A DNA stretch of 64,000 nucleotides from Sulfitobacter sp. DFL-14 (GCF_003335585.1 NZ_QBFD01000029.1:126625-190624); one strand, 5' to 3'. Positions 24,767 to 33,342 are shown, numbered from the stretch's first letter. A program made the numbers and translations. Notes: a model not told the origin generated them from the sequence alone.

Positions 24767-26101
24767 ATGAAAAACTGGCTCCGCAAGAACCCTCATGTCC
24801 GGACGATCCGTGTGGCCGCCGCTGACCTTAACGGTCAGCCGCGCGGCAAACGTGTCCCGACCCGTTTCGCGGACAAGGTGACAACCGAAGGCACGCGCTT
24901 TCCCTTCTCCGTGCTGAATCTCGACATCTGGGGCGAGGACATTGACGACAGCCCGCTGGTCTTTGACAGCGGCGACCGCGACGGCGTGCTGAAACCGACC
25001 GAGCGCGGCTTCCTGCCGATGCCCTGGCTTGAGACCCCCTCTGCCCTGCTGCCGATCTGGATGTTCCACGAGGATGGCCGCCCCTACGAGGGCGATCCGC
25101 GCCATGCGCTGCGCGCGGTGCTTGACCGGTTCAAGGCCCGGGGCCTGACGCCGGTCTGCGCGGTGGAGCTGGAATTCTTCCTGATCGACGATTCAGGCCG
25201 CAACCTGCAGATCCCGATCTCGCCCCGCTCCGGCAAGCGGCGCAAGGCGGCTGAAACCCTGTCGATCCGCGCCCTGGACCAGTTCGACAGTTTCTTCACC
25301 GATCTCTACGACGCCTGCGAGGAAATGGACATTCCCGCCGATACCGCGATTTCGGAAGCCGGGCTTGGCCAGTTCGAGATCAACATGATGCATTGCGACG
25401 ATGCCCTGCGCGCCGCCGACGATGCCTGGCTGTTCAAGATGCTGGTGAAAGGGCTGGCGCGGCGGCACGGCTTTGCCGCCTCTTTCATGGCCAAACCCTA
25501 TGAGGATTATCCCGGTTCCGGCCTGCACACGCATTTCTCGGTCCTGGATCAATCCGGCAAGAACGTCTTTGACAATGGCGGGCCCGAAGGCACCGACCTG
25601 ATGAAGAGCGCGGTTGCGGGCTGCATTTCCGCCATGCCCGGCTCCGCGCTGGTCTTTGCCCCGCATCTGAACAGCTATGACCGGCTGGTGCCGGGCAACC
25701 ATGCGCCCACCGGGGTCAGCTGGGCCTATGAGAACCGCACCTCCTCCATCCGCATCCCCTCGGGCAGCAGCTCGGCGCGGCGGATCGAGCACCGCGTCTC
25801 GGGCGGCGACGTGAACCCCTATCTGATGCTGGCCGCCGTTCTGGGCGCCGCCATCACCGGCATCGAGGATGGTGCCACGCCGCCGCCCCCGGTCACCGGC
25901 AACGCCTATGACGCCGATCTGCCGCAGATCCCCGACAACTGGCAGGCGGCCATCGACGCCTTCGAGAGCGACCCCTATGTCGCGCGCATCTTCGCGCCCG
26001 AAATGATACGAAATCTTGTCCTGACAAAGCGGCAGGAACTGCATTACATGCAGGAACTTACCCCTGAAGAACGGGTCATCATCTACCTCGACACTGTATA
26101 G
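24767..26101 (+). CDS. Glutamine synthetase family ligase 1 (gamma-glutamylpolyamine synthetase-like)
   Basis: A 444-residue enzyme of the glutamine synthetase superfamily. The metal and ATP site residues sit in VCAVELEFFLIDDSG (near 126), ISEAGLGQFEINMMH (near 205), PGSGLHTHFSVLDQSG (near 250), NSYDRLVPGNHAPTGVSWAYENRTSSIR (near 305, cited in part) and RIEHRVSGGDVNPYLMLAA (near 345). It lacks the adenylylation loop of true GlnA and is of PuuA size; such enzymes attach glutamate to putrescine or other amines. The binding-protein genes upstream fit amine uptake. The substrate is inferred. Confidence 0.9.
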   Translation: MKNWLRKNPHVRTIRVAAADLNGQPRGKRVPTRFADKVTTEGTRFPFSVLNLDIWGEDIDDSPLVFDSGDRDGVLKPTERGFLPMPWLETPSALLPIWMFHEDGRPYEGDPRHALRAVLDRFKARGLTPVCAVELEFFLIDDSGRNLQIPISPRSGKRRKAAETLSIRALDQFDSFFTDLYDACEEMDIPADTAISEAGLGQFEINMMHCDDALRAADDAWLFKMLVKGLARRHGFAASFMAKPYEDYPGSGLHTHFSVLDQSGKNVFDNGGPEGTDLMKSAVAGCISAMPGSALVFAPHLNSYDRLVPGNHAPTGVSWAYENRTSSIRIPSGSSSARRIEHRVSGGDVNPYLMLAAVLGAAITGIEDGATPPPPVTGNAYDADLPQIPDNWQAAIDAFESDPYVARIFAPEMIRNLVLTKRQELHYMQELTPEERVIIYLDTV

Positions 26102-26109
26102 GAGAGGCT

Positions 26110-26787
26110 ATGAAAATCGGCATCCTCATCACCGGCCATCCGCCCGAGGAAATGTCTGACGGCGGGCATTACGACGCCTATTTTGCGCGGCTGCTGGGCG
26201 ACCGCGATTTCACCTATCAGGCCTGGTCCGTCGTTGACGGCGAGATGCCGCAGGGCGTGCATGACGCCGAAGGCTGGCTGATCACCGGGTCGCGCCATGG
26301 CGCCTATGAGCCCCACCCCTGGATTCCCCCGCTGGAGCAGTTCATCCGCGACAGCTACGCCGCGCATGTGCCGATGATCGGCGTCTGTTTCGGCCACCAG
26401 GTCATCGCCCAGGCGATGGGCGGCAAGGTCGAGAAATTCGCAGGCGGCTGGTCCGTGGGCCGCGTGGTCTATCCGATCGAAGGGCAGGACTATGCCATCA
26501 ACGCCTGGCATCAGGATCAGGTGGTGGAAAAACCCGCGATGGCCGAGGTGATCGGCGCGACGGATTTCTGCGCCAATGCGGCCCTGCTCTATGATGACCG
26601 CATCTGGACCATTCAGCCCCATCCCGAATACGAATCCGATTTCATCGACGGGCTGATCCGCCATCGCGGCAAAGGTGTGGTTCCTGACGCGCAGCTCGAC
26701 AGCGCAACCGCCGTTCTGACGCAACCGCTCGACAATCATGCGATAGCTGCCAAGATGGCTGCATTCTTCAAGAAAGAGAGGGCCTGA
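26110..26787 (+). CDS. Class I glutamine amidotransferase-like hydrolase
   Basis: A 225-residue GMP-synthase-like glutaminase domain. The nucleophile elbow is GVCFGHQVIAQAMGG with Cys near 95, and the catalytic His-Glu pair is in QPHPEYESDF near 178. It lies between two glutamine-synthetase-like genes, eight bases after the first and overlapping the second by one base (TGATG). In the E. coli Puu pathway a hydrolase (PuuD) releases glutamate from a gamma-glutamyl product; this protein could do that job, though its motif is of the GuaA rather than the PuuD type. Confidence 0.88.
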   Translation: MKIGILITGHPPEEMSDGGHYDAYFARLLGDRDFTYQAWSVVDGEMPQGVHDAEGWLITGSRHGAYEPHPWIPPLEQFIRDSYAAHVPMIGVCFGHQVIAQAMGGKVEKFAGGWSVGRVVYPIEGQDYAINAWHQDQVVEKPAMAEVIGATDFCANAALLYDDRIWTIQPHPEYESDFIDGLIRHRGKGVVPDAQLDSATAVLTQPLDNHAIAAKMAAFFKKERA

Positions 26788-28145
26788 TGGCCGACAGGAT
26801 GACAGATCTGCCCGAAGCGGCACAACTTTATCTCGAAGGCAGGCGGCTGGACGAGGTCGAGTGCATCATCTCCGACCTGCCCGGCATCGCGCGCGGCAAG
26901 GCCGTGCCTGCGTCCAAATTCGCGCGCCAGGAATATTTCCACCTGCCCGACAGCATCTTTTTCCAGACCATCACCGGCGACTGGGGCGAAGCGGCCGGGG
27001 ATGACGGGTTCATCGAAAAGGACATGATCCTGCGGCCCGACATGAGCACCGCAACCGCCGCCCCCTGGACAGCGGACTGGACCCTGCAGGTGGTCCATGA
27101 CGCCTATGACCGCAACAACAAGCCGGTCCCCTATTCGCCGCGCAACGTGCTGAAACGAGTGGTGGACCTTTACCGCGCGCAGGGCTGGGAACCGGTGGTG
27201 GCCCCCGAGATGGAATTCTTCCTGGTCGCGCGCAACCTTGACCCCGCGCATGAGATCCAGCCGATGATGGGCCGCTCCGGCCGCCCCGCCGCCGCGCGGC
27301 AGGCCTATTCGATGACCGCCGTCGACGAATTCGGCCCGGTGATCGACGACATCTACGATTTCGCGGAAGCCCAGGGTTTCGAGATCGACGGCATCACCCA
27401 GGAGGGCGGCGCGGGCCAACTGGAGATCAACCTGATCCACGGCGACCCGGTCAAGCTGGCCGACGAGGTCTTCTACTTCAAGCGCCTGATCCGCGAGGCG
27501 GCACTGCGCCACGACTGCTATGCCACCTTCATGGCCAAGCCGATCGCGAATGAACCCGGCAGCGCCATGCACATCCATCATTCCGTGCTCGACAGCAGCA
27601 CCGGCAAGAACATCTTTTCCGACGCGCAGGAGGGCGAGACGGACGCCTTCATGTATTTCATCGCCGGGCTGCAGAACCACATGCCCGACGCGCTGGCGGT
27701 GATTGCGCCCTACGTCAACAGCTACCGGCGCTACGTCAAGGATCACGCCGCCCCGATCAACCTCGAATGGGGCCGCGACAACCGCACAACCGGCATCCGG
27801 GTCCCGCTGTCGAAACCGAACTCGCGCCGGGTCGAAAACCGGATTCCGGGCATGGATTGCAACCCCTACCTCGGCATCGCCGCCAGCCTCGCCTGCGGCT
27901 ATCTGGGGCTGATGGAACAGAAGAAACCGAAAGCCGAATTCATGGGCGACGCTTATGACGGTGACGGTGACATCCCGCAAGTGCTGGGCAATGCGCTGGA
28001 CCTGTTCGAAGAGGCCACCAAGCTGCACGAGGTCCTCGGCCCCGATTTCGCGCGGGTCTATGCCATCGTGAAACGCGCGGAATACGACGAATTCCTGCAG
28101 GTCATCTCGCCATGGGAGCGCGAGCACCTTCTGATGAACGTGTAA
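26787..28145 (+). CDS. Glutamine synthetase family ligase 2
   Basis: A 452-residue paralogue of the ligase at 24767. It shows VVAPEMEFFLVAR (near 138), ITQEGGAGQLEINLIHG (near 208), EPGSAMHIHHSVLDSSTG (near 258), WGRDNRTTGIRVP (near 330) and RRVENRIPGMDCNPYLGIAA (near 350). An N-terminal LEGRRLDEVECIISDLPGIARGK is typical of the gamma-glutamylamine ligases. Having two ligases suggests two substrates, or a heteromeric enzyme. It is translationally coupled to the amidotransferase gene. Confidence 0.9.
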   Translation: MADRMTDLPEAAQLYLEGRRLDEVECIISDLPGIARGKAVPASKFARQEYFHLPDSIFFQTITGDWGEAAGDDGFIEKDMILRPDMSTATAAPWTADWTLQVVHDAYDRNNKPVPYSPRNVLKRVVDLYRAQGWEPVVAPEMEFFLVARNLDPAHEIQPMMGRSGRPAAARQAYSMTAVDEFGPVIDDIYDFAEAQGFEIDGITQEGGAGQLEINLIHGDPVKLADEVFYFKRLIREAALRHDCYATFMAKPIANEPGSAMHIHHSVLDSSTGKNIFSDAQEGETDAFMYFIAGLQNHMPDALAVIAPYVNSYRRYVKDHAAPINLEWGRDNRTTGIRVPLSKPNSRRVENRIPGMDCNPYLGIAASLACGYLGLMEQKKPKAEFMGDAYDGDGDIPQVLGNALDLFEEATKLHEVLGPDFARVYAIVKRAEYDEFLQVISPWEREHLLMNV

Positions 28146-28183
28146 TGCCGCGCGCCGTGCAAAAGCCTGCATAGGAACCTGAC

Positions 28184-29488
28184 GTGAACCTGCTCTACGC
28201 CAATGACCGACGCGGCCAGTATCCCCAAAGCTGGTATGCGGCCACCGCGACCCCGCTGGAACGGTTCGGGGTGCTCAAGGGGCATCACAAGGCCGATGTC
28301 TGCGTGGTCGGCGGCGGCTACACCGGCTTGTCGGCGGCACTGCATCTGGCCAAGGCCGGGCGCGACGTCATCCTGATCGACGCACAGCGCGTGGGCTTTG
28401 GTGCCTCGGGCCGCAACGGGGGGCAATTGGGCAGCGGTCAGCGCGTGGAACAGGATGCGCTGGAAAAGATGCTGGGCCAGGACCATGCCACCCGCCTGTG
28501 GCAGATGGGCGAAGAGGCCAAGGCGCTGGTCAAATCGCTGATCGCCGAACACGGGATCGACTGCCACCTGAAACCCGGTGTGGCCTGGACCGCCTCTGAC
28601 AAGGGCGACCTGGCGCATCTGCATGACCACGCCGCACATCTGGAAAACCGCTATGGCTATGACCAGATCGAGGTGCTGGACCATGCTGCCCTGCAGGATG
28701 TCTGCCCCTCCCCCGACTATGTCGGCGGCATCCTCGACATGGGGGCGGCCCATCTGCACCCGCTGAACTTTGCCCTGGGTCTGGCCCGCGCCGCGCATGA
28801 GGCCGGGGTCCGCATATTCGAGACCTCCCCCGCCCATCACATCGACGAATCCTCTCCCTGCACCGTGCAGACCGACGCCGGGCGGATCGAGGCGGATCAC
28901 GTCATCCTGGCCTGCAACGGCTATCTCGGCGGGCTGAACCGCAAGGTCGCGGCACGGGTCATGCCGATCAACAATTTCATCGCCGCAACCGAACCGCTGG
29001 GCGACCGGATCAGCGACGTGCTGCCGCGTGATGTGGCCGTGGCCGACAGCCGCTTTGTCGTGAACTACTTCCGCCTGTCCCATGACGGGCGGCTGCTGTT
29101 CGGCGGCGGTGAAAGCTATGGCTACCGCTTCCCCCAGGACATCGCCGCCAAGGTGCGCAAACCGATGTCGGTGATCTTTCCGCAGCTCAGCGATGTGCCC
29201 ATCGACTACGCCTGGGGCGGCACATTGGGCATCACCATGAAACGCCTGCCCTATGTGTCGCGTGTCGGGCGCAACATCCTGTCCGCCTCGGGCTATTCCG
29301 GGCATGGGCTGGGCACCGCGACCCATGCAGGCGCCCTGATGGCACAGGCGGTGACGGGCGACAGCGACGGGTTCGACACCATGGCAGCCATCCCCAACAC
29401 ACCCTTTCCCGGCGGCCCCGCCATGCGGTCTCCGCTGCTGGTGCTGGCCATGAGCTGGTACAGCCTGCGCGACCGCCTAGGCGTCTGA
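28184..29488 (+). CDS. puuB: FAD-dependent oxidase, gamma-glutamylputrescine oxidase-like
   Basis: A 434-residue DAO-family flavoprotein. The N-terminus YANDRRGQYPQSWYAAT is the usual PuuB opening; the FAD dinucleotide fold follows with VCVVGGGYTGLSAALHLAKAG (near 40; cited in part) and FGASGRNGGQLGSGQR (near 75). GYSGHGLGTATHAG near 370 closes the FAD site. PuuB oxidises gamma-glutamylputrescine to the aldehyde with release of ammonia and peroxide. It lies 38 bases after ligase 2. No PuuC-type aldehyde dehydrogenase is visible in the cluster. Confidence 0.88.
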   Translation: MNLLYANDRRGQYPQSWYAATATPLERFGVLKGHHKADVCVVGGGYTGLSAALHLAKAGRDVILIDAQRVGFGASGRNGGQLGSGQRVEQDALEKMLGQDHATRLWQMGEEAKALVKSLIAEHGIDCHLKPGVAWTASDKGDLAHLHDHAAHLENRYGYDQIEVLDHAALQDVCPSPDYVGGILDMGAAHLHPLNFALGLARAAHEAGVRIFETSPAHHIDESSPCTVQTDAGRIEADHVILACNGYLGGLNRKVAARVMPINNFIAATEPLGDRISDVLPRDVAVADSRFVVNYFRLSHDGRLLFGGGESYGYRFPQDIAAKVRKPMSVIFPQLSDVPIDYAWGGTLGITMKRLPYVSRVGRNILSASGYSGHGLGTATHAGALMAQAVTGDSDGFDTMAAIPNTPFPGGPAMRSPLLVLAMSWYSLRDRLGV

Positions 29489-29593
29489 TTCACAGCGGGT
29501 CACAAAAACTTAACGCGGTGACGCCGCGAAAACACTTTCTGCGTGCAGCTTTTTGTTTTACAAAAACGAAAATGACTATTTGGGAAAGATGAA

Positions 29594-30772
29594 ATGACCC
29601 TTCCTGACCTGCACTGCGCCGAACCCATCCCGCCAGCGGCGATGGCCGAAATCACCCGGTTGATGGCGGATGCCGACCTGTTCCGCTATACCGCCGCATC
29701 CAACGCGCCGGTGACACTGCTGGAACAGGAATTCGCGCAGATGATGGGCAGCAGCTATGCGCTGGCGGTCTCTTCCTGCTCTGCCGCGCTGTTCCTCTCG
29801 CTCAAGGCGCTGGACCTGCCGGAAAAGGCCCGGGTGCTGATCCCCGGCTTTACCTTTGCCGCCGTGCCTTCCGCCGTCCTGCACGCGGATTGCCTGCCGG
29901 TGCTTTGTGAAGTGGGCGAGAATTACCGCATCGACATGGATGATTTCGCGGCAAAACTGCCCGGCGTGAAAGCGGTGATCGTCAGCCACATGCGCGGCCA
30001 TACCTCCGACATGGATGCGATCATGGCGCTCTGCGATGCCGCCGGGATTCCTGTGGTCGAGGATGCGGCACATTCGCTTGGCACCCTGTGGAAAGGCCGC
30101 AGGATCGGCACCATCGGCCGGATCGGCTGTTTCTCCTTCCAGTCCTACAAGATGATCAACGCAGGCGAAGGCGGGATCATGATCACCGATGACCCGGACC
30201 TGGCGGCGCGCGCCGTCATCATGTCCGGCGCCTATGAACACAACTGGAGCAAGCACGCGGTGCTCAAAAATGCCTTTGCCCCGCTTCAGAACACCCTGCC
30301 CCTGTACAACATGCGCATGTCGAATCTTGCCGCTGCGGTGATCCGGCCTCAGCTGCCGGAACTGCCGCGCCGGGTGCGCGACGGGCTGCGCAACCACGAT
30401 CATGTGGCGGCACGCCTCTCCGCCTCGCCCCATATCCATGTGCCCGCCCCGCTGGAGGGTGAACAGCGCGCCCCGGATTCGATCCAGTTCAACCTGGTGG
30501 ACATGGATGATGCCGCGATCCGCAGCTTTGCCGCAGCCGCCGATGCGCAGGGCGTCAAGGTGCAGGTCTTTGGCCAGAGCACGGACAACGCGCGGGCCTT
30601 CTGGAACTGGAAATTCATCCCCGACCTGCCGGAACTGCCCCGGACCCGCGCCATGCTGATGCAGGCCTGCGACGTGCGCCTGCCCGTTCAGCTGACCATG
30701 GAACAACTTGATGCGGTCTGCGACGTGATCCTGAACGCGCTGGCGCAGACCACAAAGGCCGCAGCAGCCTGA
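29594..30772 (+). CDS. DegT/DnrJ/EryC1/StrS aminotransferase family protein
   Basis: A 392-residue PLP enzyme. It has the family order SYALAVSSCSAALFLSLKAL (near 55), VVEDAAHSLGTLWKGRR (near 155), and the PLP lysine in FSFQSYKMINAGEGGIM (near 188). Members act on sugar nucleotides or on small amino alcohols. The place after a PuuB-like oxidase suggests a role in the amine pathway here, but the 105-base gap with its own hairpin (29514-29528) leaves room for separate expression. The substrate is unknown. Confidence 0.85.
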   Translation: MTLPDLHCAEPIPPAAMAEITRLMADADLFRYTAASNAPVTLLEQEFAQMMGSSYALAVSSCSAALFLSLKALDLPEKARVLIPGFTFAAVPSAVLHADCLPVLCEVGENYRIDMDDFAAKLPGVKAVIVSHMRGHTSDMDAIMALCDAAGIPVVEDAAHSLGTLWKGRRIGTIGRIGCFSFQSYKMINAGEGGIMITDDPDLAARAVIMSGAYEHNWSKHAVLKNAFAPLQNTLPLYNMRMSNLAAAVIRPQLPELPRRVRDGLRNHDHVAARLSASPHIHVPAPLEGEQRAPDSIQFNLVDMDDAAIRSFAAAADAQGVKVQVFGQSTDNARAFWNWKFIPDLPELPRTRAMLMQACDVRLPVQLTMEQLDAVCDVILNALAQTTKAAAA

Positions 30773-30835
30773 CCGCAGGGCAGCGCCGACAGCAGAGCTG
30801 TAGAATGCCGCGCAACTCCGACGCTTGGCGGCGGG

Positions 30836-30880
30836 TTTTCTGAATCAAGTCAGTGGGCCGTGCCAAGCAATTCCGACCTA
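30836..30880 (+). repeat. Dispersed repeat, copy 2 (TGCCAAGCAATTCCGAC-type)
   Basis: It aligns over about 43 bases with 14922-14964, including CTGAATC and GGCCGTGCCAAGCAATTCCGAC-like blocks, and directly abuts palindromic element B. Confidence 0.6.
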
Positions 30881-30881
30881 A

Positions 30882-30979
30882 AGCGCTTCGGGATATACCT
30901 GAATCACTTGTTCGCTGCCTCTCCCTGCGGTCGAACGCGAAAAGTGATGTTGGATGTTTCAAGTTAATCCCGAAACGCT
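30882..30979. repeat. 98-bp palindromic intergenic element B
   Basis: The outer arms AGCGCTTCGGGAT (30882-30894) and ATCCCGAAACGCT (30967-30979) pair at 12 of 13 positions. Inner arms ATCACTT and AAGTGAT (about 30903-30909 and 30941-30947) pair perfectly. The length and the AGCG...CGCT ends equal those of elements A and C, but the internal sequence is different. It is followed by GTAA. Confidence 0.75.
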
Positions 30980-30983
30980 GTAA

Positions 30984-31081
30984 AGCGCCCCGCCTTAAAC
31001 TTGAATCGCCGATACCCTGCCGCGCTTCGCGCTCTCGGGACATCGGCGATACGGGGTGTATCAGGTTAAAGGCGGGACGCT
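30984..31081. repeat. 98-bp palindromic intergenic element C
   Basis: Outer arms of about 21 bases start AGCGCCCCGCCTTAAAC and pair at about 18 positions with the right end (31061-31081). The inner arms ATCGCCGAT (31005-31013) and ATCGGCGAT (31042-31050) are perfect. The core reads ACCCTGCCGCGCTTCGCGC, nearly the same as element A reversed. GTAA flanks it on both sides (30980-30983 and 31082-31085). Confidence 0.8.
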
Positions 31082-31446
31082 GTAAATGCCAAGCATTTCT
31101 GACCCAAACCAGACTTTGGGCGTGGTGTGGGTCAAGGTCAGGTGAGCGGGACAAAGTGAGCTTTCGCTGCCGCTTCGCCAACGGCTGCTTTCGGTAGCCT
31201 TGTAAGTATCGTGATTTCAGCAAAGTCATAAATTTTAAGTTTTAATAGATACTTCATGTCTATCTAACCCGCTCTGTCAGACTGCCAACCTGATAAGCAC
31301 TTCTACGGCAAACGAAGGAGACCTAGACTTCACTTCGACAACAGGTTAGCCGGTTGCGCACTACTTTAGATACGCCCTAAAGAAGTTGATACACATACTA
31401 AAGTATTGCAACACTCCAAAGTGTATGATTCGTAAGGGAACACGTG

Positions 31447-32193
31447 ATGTTGGAGCGAGCAGTCGGTAAGAGTTATAGGTTCGTTATTGGAAAAATTCAT
31501 GAGCGCATGCTGTTTGACTGGTATCTGGAGATCGGTTGTCGGGGCGGCGAGACTTTTGCCTTGTCAGGGTCTCCGACCCTCGCCGTTGATCCGTATTTCC
31601 GGGTCGAGCATAACGTGATCCGCAATAAGCCAGCGTTGCACATCTTTCAGACCACCAGCGATACCTTTTTTGATAGCCCTTTTCTGGAACGCAACGCTAT
31701 AAAGCTGGGGTTCGCGTTTTTGGACGGGATGCATCTGATCGAATACCTGCTCCGCGACTTTCGCAACACCGAGCGCAACAGTGATCCTGGCGGGGTGATC
31801 GCCGTTCACGACTGCTGCCCGTGGAACGTGCCCATCACAACGCGCGATCTGGACAGTTTGCGCGATGGGGTTGCCTGGACTGGGGATGTGTGGAAGCTGC
31901 TGCCGATCTTGCAGCGGTACCGTCCGGATCTGAAAATCACGGTGCTGGATGCAAACCCCTCGGGTCTGGTTATGGTCAGCAACCTGGACCCGGACAATAC
32001 GGTGCTGTTCGACCGTTATGACGAGATTTTGGCGAGTTACGAACAGCCGCTCGACAAATACGGTCTGCAAAAGTTCGCCAATAGTTTCGACTATGTGTCG
32101 TCCGAAGCCTATGTCATGGCCGATTTTCCGGATTTTCATAAGATAGCTCGGCCAATCGACCTAGCATTGAAGCCTGCGATGGTGACGCCCTGA
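31447..32193 (+). CDS. Class I SAM-dependent methyltransferase-like protein (Methyltransf_24 type)
   Basis: A 248-residue protein. YLEIGCRGGETF (near 28) is a shortened SAM motif I, TLAVDPYFRV (near 45) holds the acidic post-I residue, and FAFLDGMHLIEYLLRDF (near 90) with GGVIAVHDCCPWN (near 118) matches the LDG-H...HD pattern of this group, where a metal is sometimes bound. Such genes often sit in cell-surface polysaccharide loci. The AT-rich upstream region and lower GC suggest gene transfer. The ATG at 31447 is three bases after a GTG that could also serve. Confidence 0.7.
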   Translation: MLERAVGKSYRFVIGKIHERMLFDWYLEIGCRGGETFALSGSPTLAVDPYFRVEHNVIRNKPALHIFQTTSDTFFDSPFLERNAIKLGFAFLDGMHLIEYLLRDFRNTERNSDPGGVIAVHDCCPWNVPITTRDLDSLRDGVAWTGDVWKLLPILQRYRPDLKITVLDANPSGLVMVSNLDPDNTVLFDRYDEILASYEQPLDKYGLQKFANSFDYVSSEAYVMADFPDFHKIARPIDLALKPAMVTP

Positions 32194-32378
32194 AATGGAC
32201 AAAGTACTGGTGAAATCAGGCCATCTGTCCAAATGTGACAAAGATTAACCCCAGCTATCAGGGAAATGGCCCCGGCCAGAGGGAAGACCTGATCCGGGGC
32301 CATCTCTAACTTAGGGGTTAGCTTATTAGACCAATCTGATGCAGTCGGTCATAGCGTGGCGCTGATTTCTCGCGCCTT

Positions 32379-32402
32379 TGGCACCAAAAGCGTGCCATTT
32401 TT
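32379..32402 (+). terminator. Probable terminator for the methyltransferase-like gene
   Basis: TGGCAC (32379-32384) pairs with GTGCCA (32392-32397) over a seven-base loop and is followed by five T residues. It is 186 bases past the stop codon. Confidence 0.5.
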
Positions 32403-32535
32403 GAGTTGACTCAAACAGCATCGTTTGATGCTGCCACAGACCCCCATTTAAAACCCAAGCATCTGTTGAAGGTTTATGCCTTTACAACGACAGCGGCCAT
32501 TCGTGGCGTGGCCGGATTCTAGCCGTGAGGGCTCT

Positions 32536-32641
32536 TTCCGGACCTTCGCTGCATTTTTCACGAACGACCACTTCGCCCTGCCCCGCCCTGCGGACGTAGC
32601 GCCGCGCTCTGGGTCAGCGATGTGACACAAAAGTCGGTTTT
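32536..32641 (+). repeat. Diverged interspersed repeat, copy 2
   Basis: The same ordered blocks as at 15252-15340: GACCTTCGCTGCA, CACGAACG, GGGTCAGCGA and AAAAGTCGG. Confidence 0.45.
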
Positions 32642-32734
32642 GCATGGCAATTGACAAGAGCCAAGGGCTCAGGCCCGCCACATCGCGCTGATGATCGCGC
32701 CGCGTGCCCCGTCAGGGGGCGCGCGTCCGCAGGA

Positions 32735-33310
32735 TCACTTCATCTTTGACAGCTTGTCCTGCAACTCGGCGAGTTGCTTCTTGATCGCGTCCAGATCCTC
32801 GGACTTTTCCGGTTCCGGCTCGTCTTCTTCCGACATGGTCGGCATGGTGGTGCCCATCGCACCCTTCTTGCCGCCCCAGCCGCCGGTCATCGCCTTCATG
32901 AAGGCTTCCTGCTGGGCCTTCACCGCTTCCATGCCGGGCATCGTCGCGATCGGATTGATCGTCGACATGTTTTCCATCATCTTGGCCTGCCCGTCGCGCA
33001 ACATGTCGAATGACGCCTGCAGGAATTGCGGCACCACCGAAACATTGCCGGACATGTAGCTGCGCACCAGGTCGTTCAACACCTCGACCGGCAAGACGCT
33101 TTCGCCCCGGCTCTCGTGTTCGGCAATGATCTGCAACAGATACTGACGGGTCAGGTCATCGCCCGACTTCAGATCCACAATCTGCACCTCGCGGCCATCA
33201 CGGATGAATCCGGCAATATCCTCCAGCGTCACATAGTCGCTGGTTTCGGTATTATATAGCCGCCGAGACGCGTAGCGCTTGATCAGCAAAGGCTTGGGTT
33301 GGTCCGCCAC
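32735..33310 (-). CDS. phaR: Polyhydroxyalkanoate synthesis repressor PhaR
   Basis: A 191-residue DNA-binding regulator. The conserved N-terminal domain QPLLIKRYASRRLYNT-like (here QPKPLLIKRYASRRLYNTET, about 3-22) binds DNA, followed by the PHB accumulation domain with YVTLEDIAGFI and the GNVSVVPQFLQ segment. PhaR represses phaP and itself until PHA granules titrate it away. The start is placed at GTG 33310, six bases after GGGAGG, because the ATG two codons upstream touches that ribosome site. The tail (about 150-191) is charged and coiled-coil-like. Confidence 0.95.
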   Translation of the reverse strand: MADQPKPLLIKRYASRRLYNTETSDYVTLEDIAGFIRDGREVQIVDLKSGDDLTRQYLLQIIAEHESRGESVLPVEVLNDLVRSYMSGNVSVVPQFLQASFDMLRDGQAKMMENMSTINPIATMPGMEAVKAQQEAFMKAMTGGWGGKKGAMGTTMPTMSEEDEPEPEKSEDLDAIKKQLAELQDKLSKMK

Positions 33311-33331
33311 AATCATCCTCCCGATTACGTG

Positions 33332-33342
33332 CTGCAATGCAG
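33332..33342. promoter_or_regulatory. PhaR operator upstream of phaR (CTGC-AAT-GCAG)
   Basis: It matches the CTGC-N3-GCAG target described for PhaR of Paracoccus denitrificans and lies 22 bases before the phaR start. This indicates autorepression. Confidence 0.75.

Larger units (their letters stand above)
30773..31446. other. Repeat-filled, AT-richer spacer
   Basis: No gene was found in these 674 bases. The first 330 hold four copies of the TGCCAAGCAATTCCGAC-type core (30805, 30861, 31087 and the longer D2 copy) and two adjacent 98-bp palindromic elements. From about 31200 the base composition turns AT-rich and includes an inverted CTTTAG / CTAAAG pair (about 31363-31383) just upstream of the next gene. 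Confidence 0.65.
32194..32734. other. Gene-free spacer between methyltransferase-like gene and phaR
   Basis: No gene was found in these 541 bases. They contain a GGCCCCGG...CCGGGGCC hairpin near 32267-32303, a terminator-like hairpin near 32379-32402, and the second copy of the diverged interspersed repeat (about 32536-32641). Confidence 0.6.

Noticed and set aside
31363-31383. CTTTAG/CTAAAG inverted pair as a regulator site
   Set aside because: Short arms in an AT-rich stretch are likely by chance; mentioned only as part of the spacer description.
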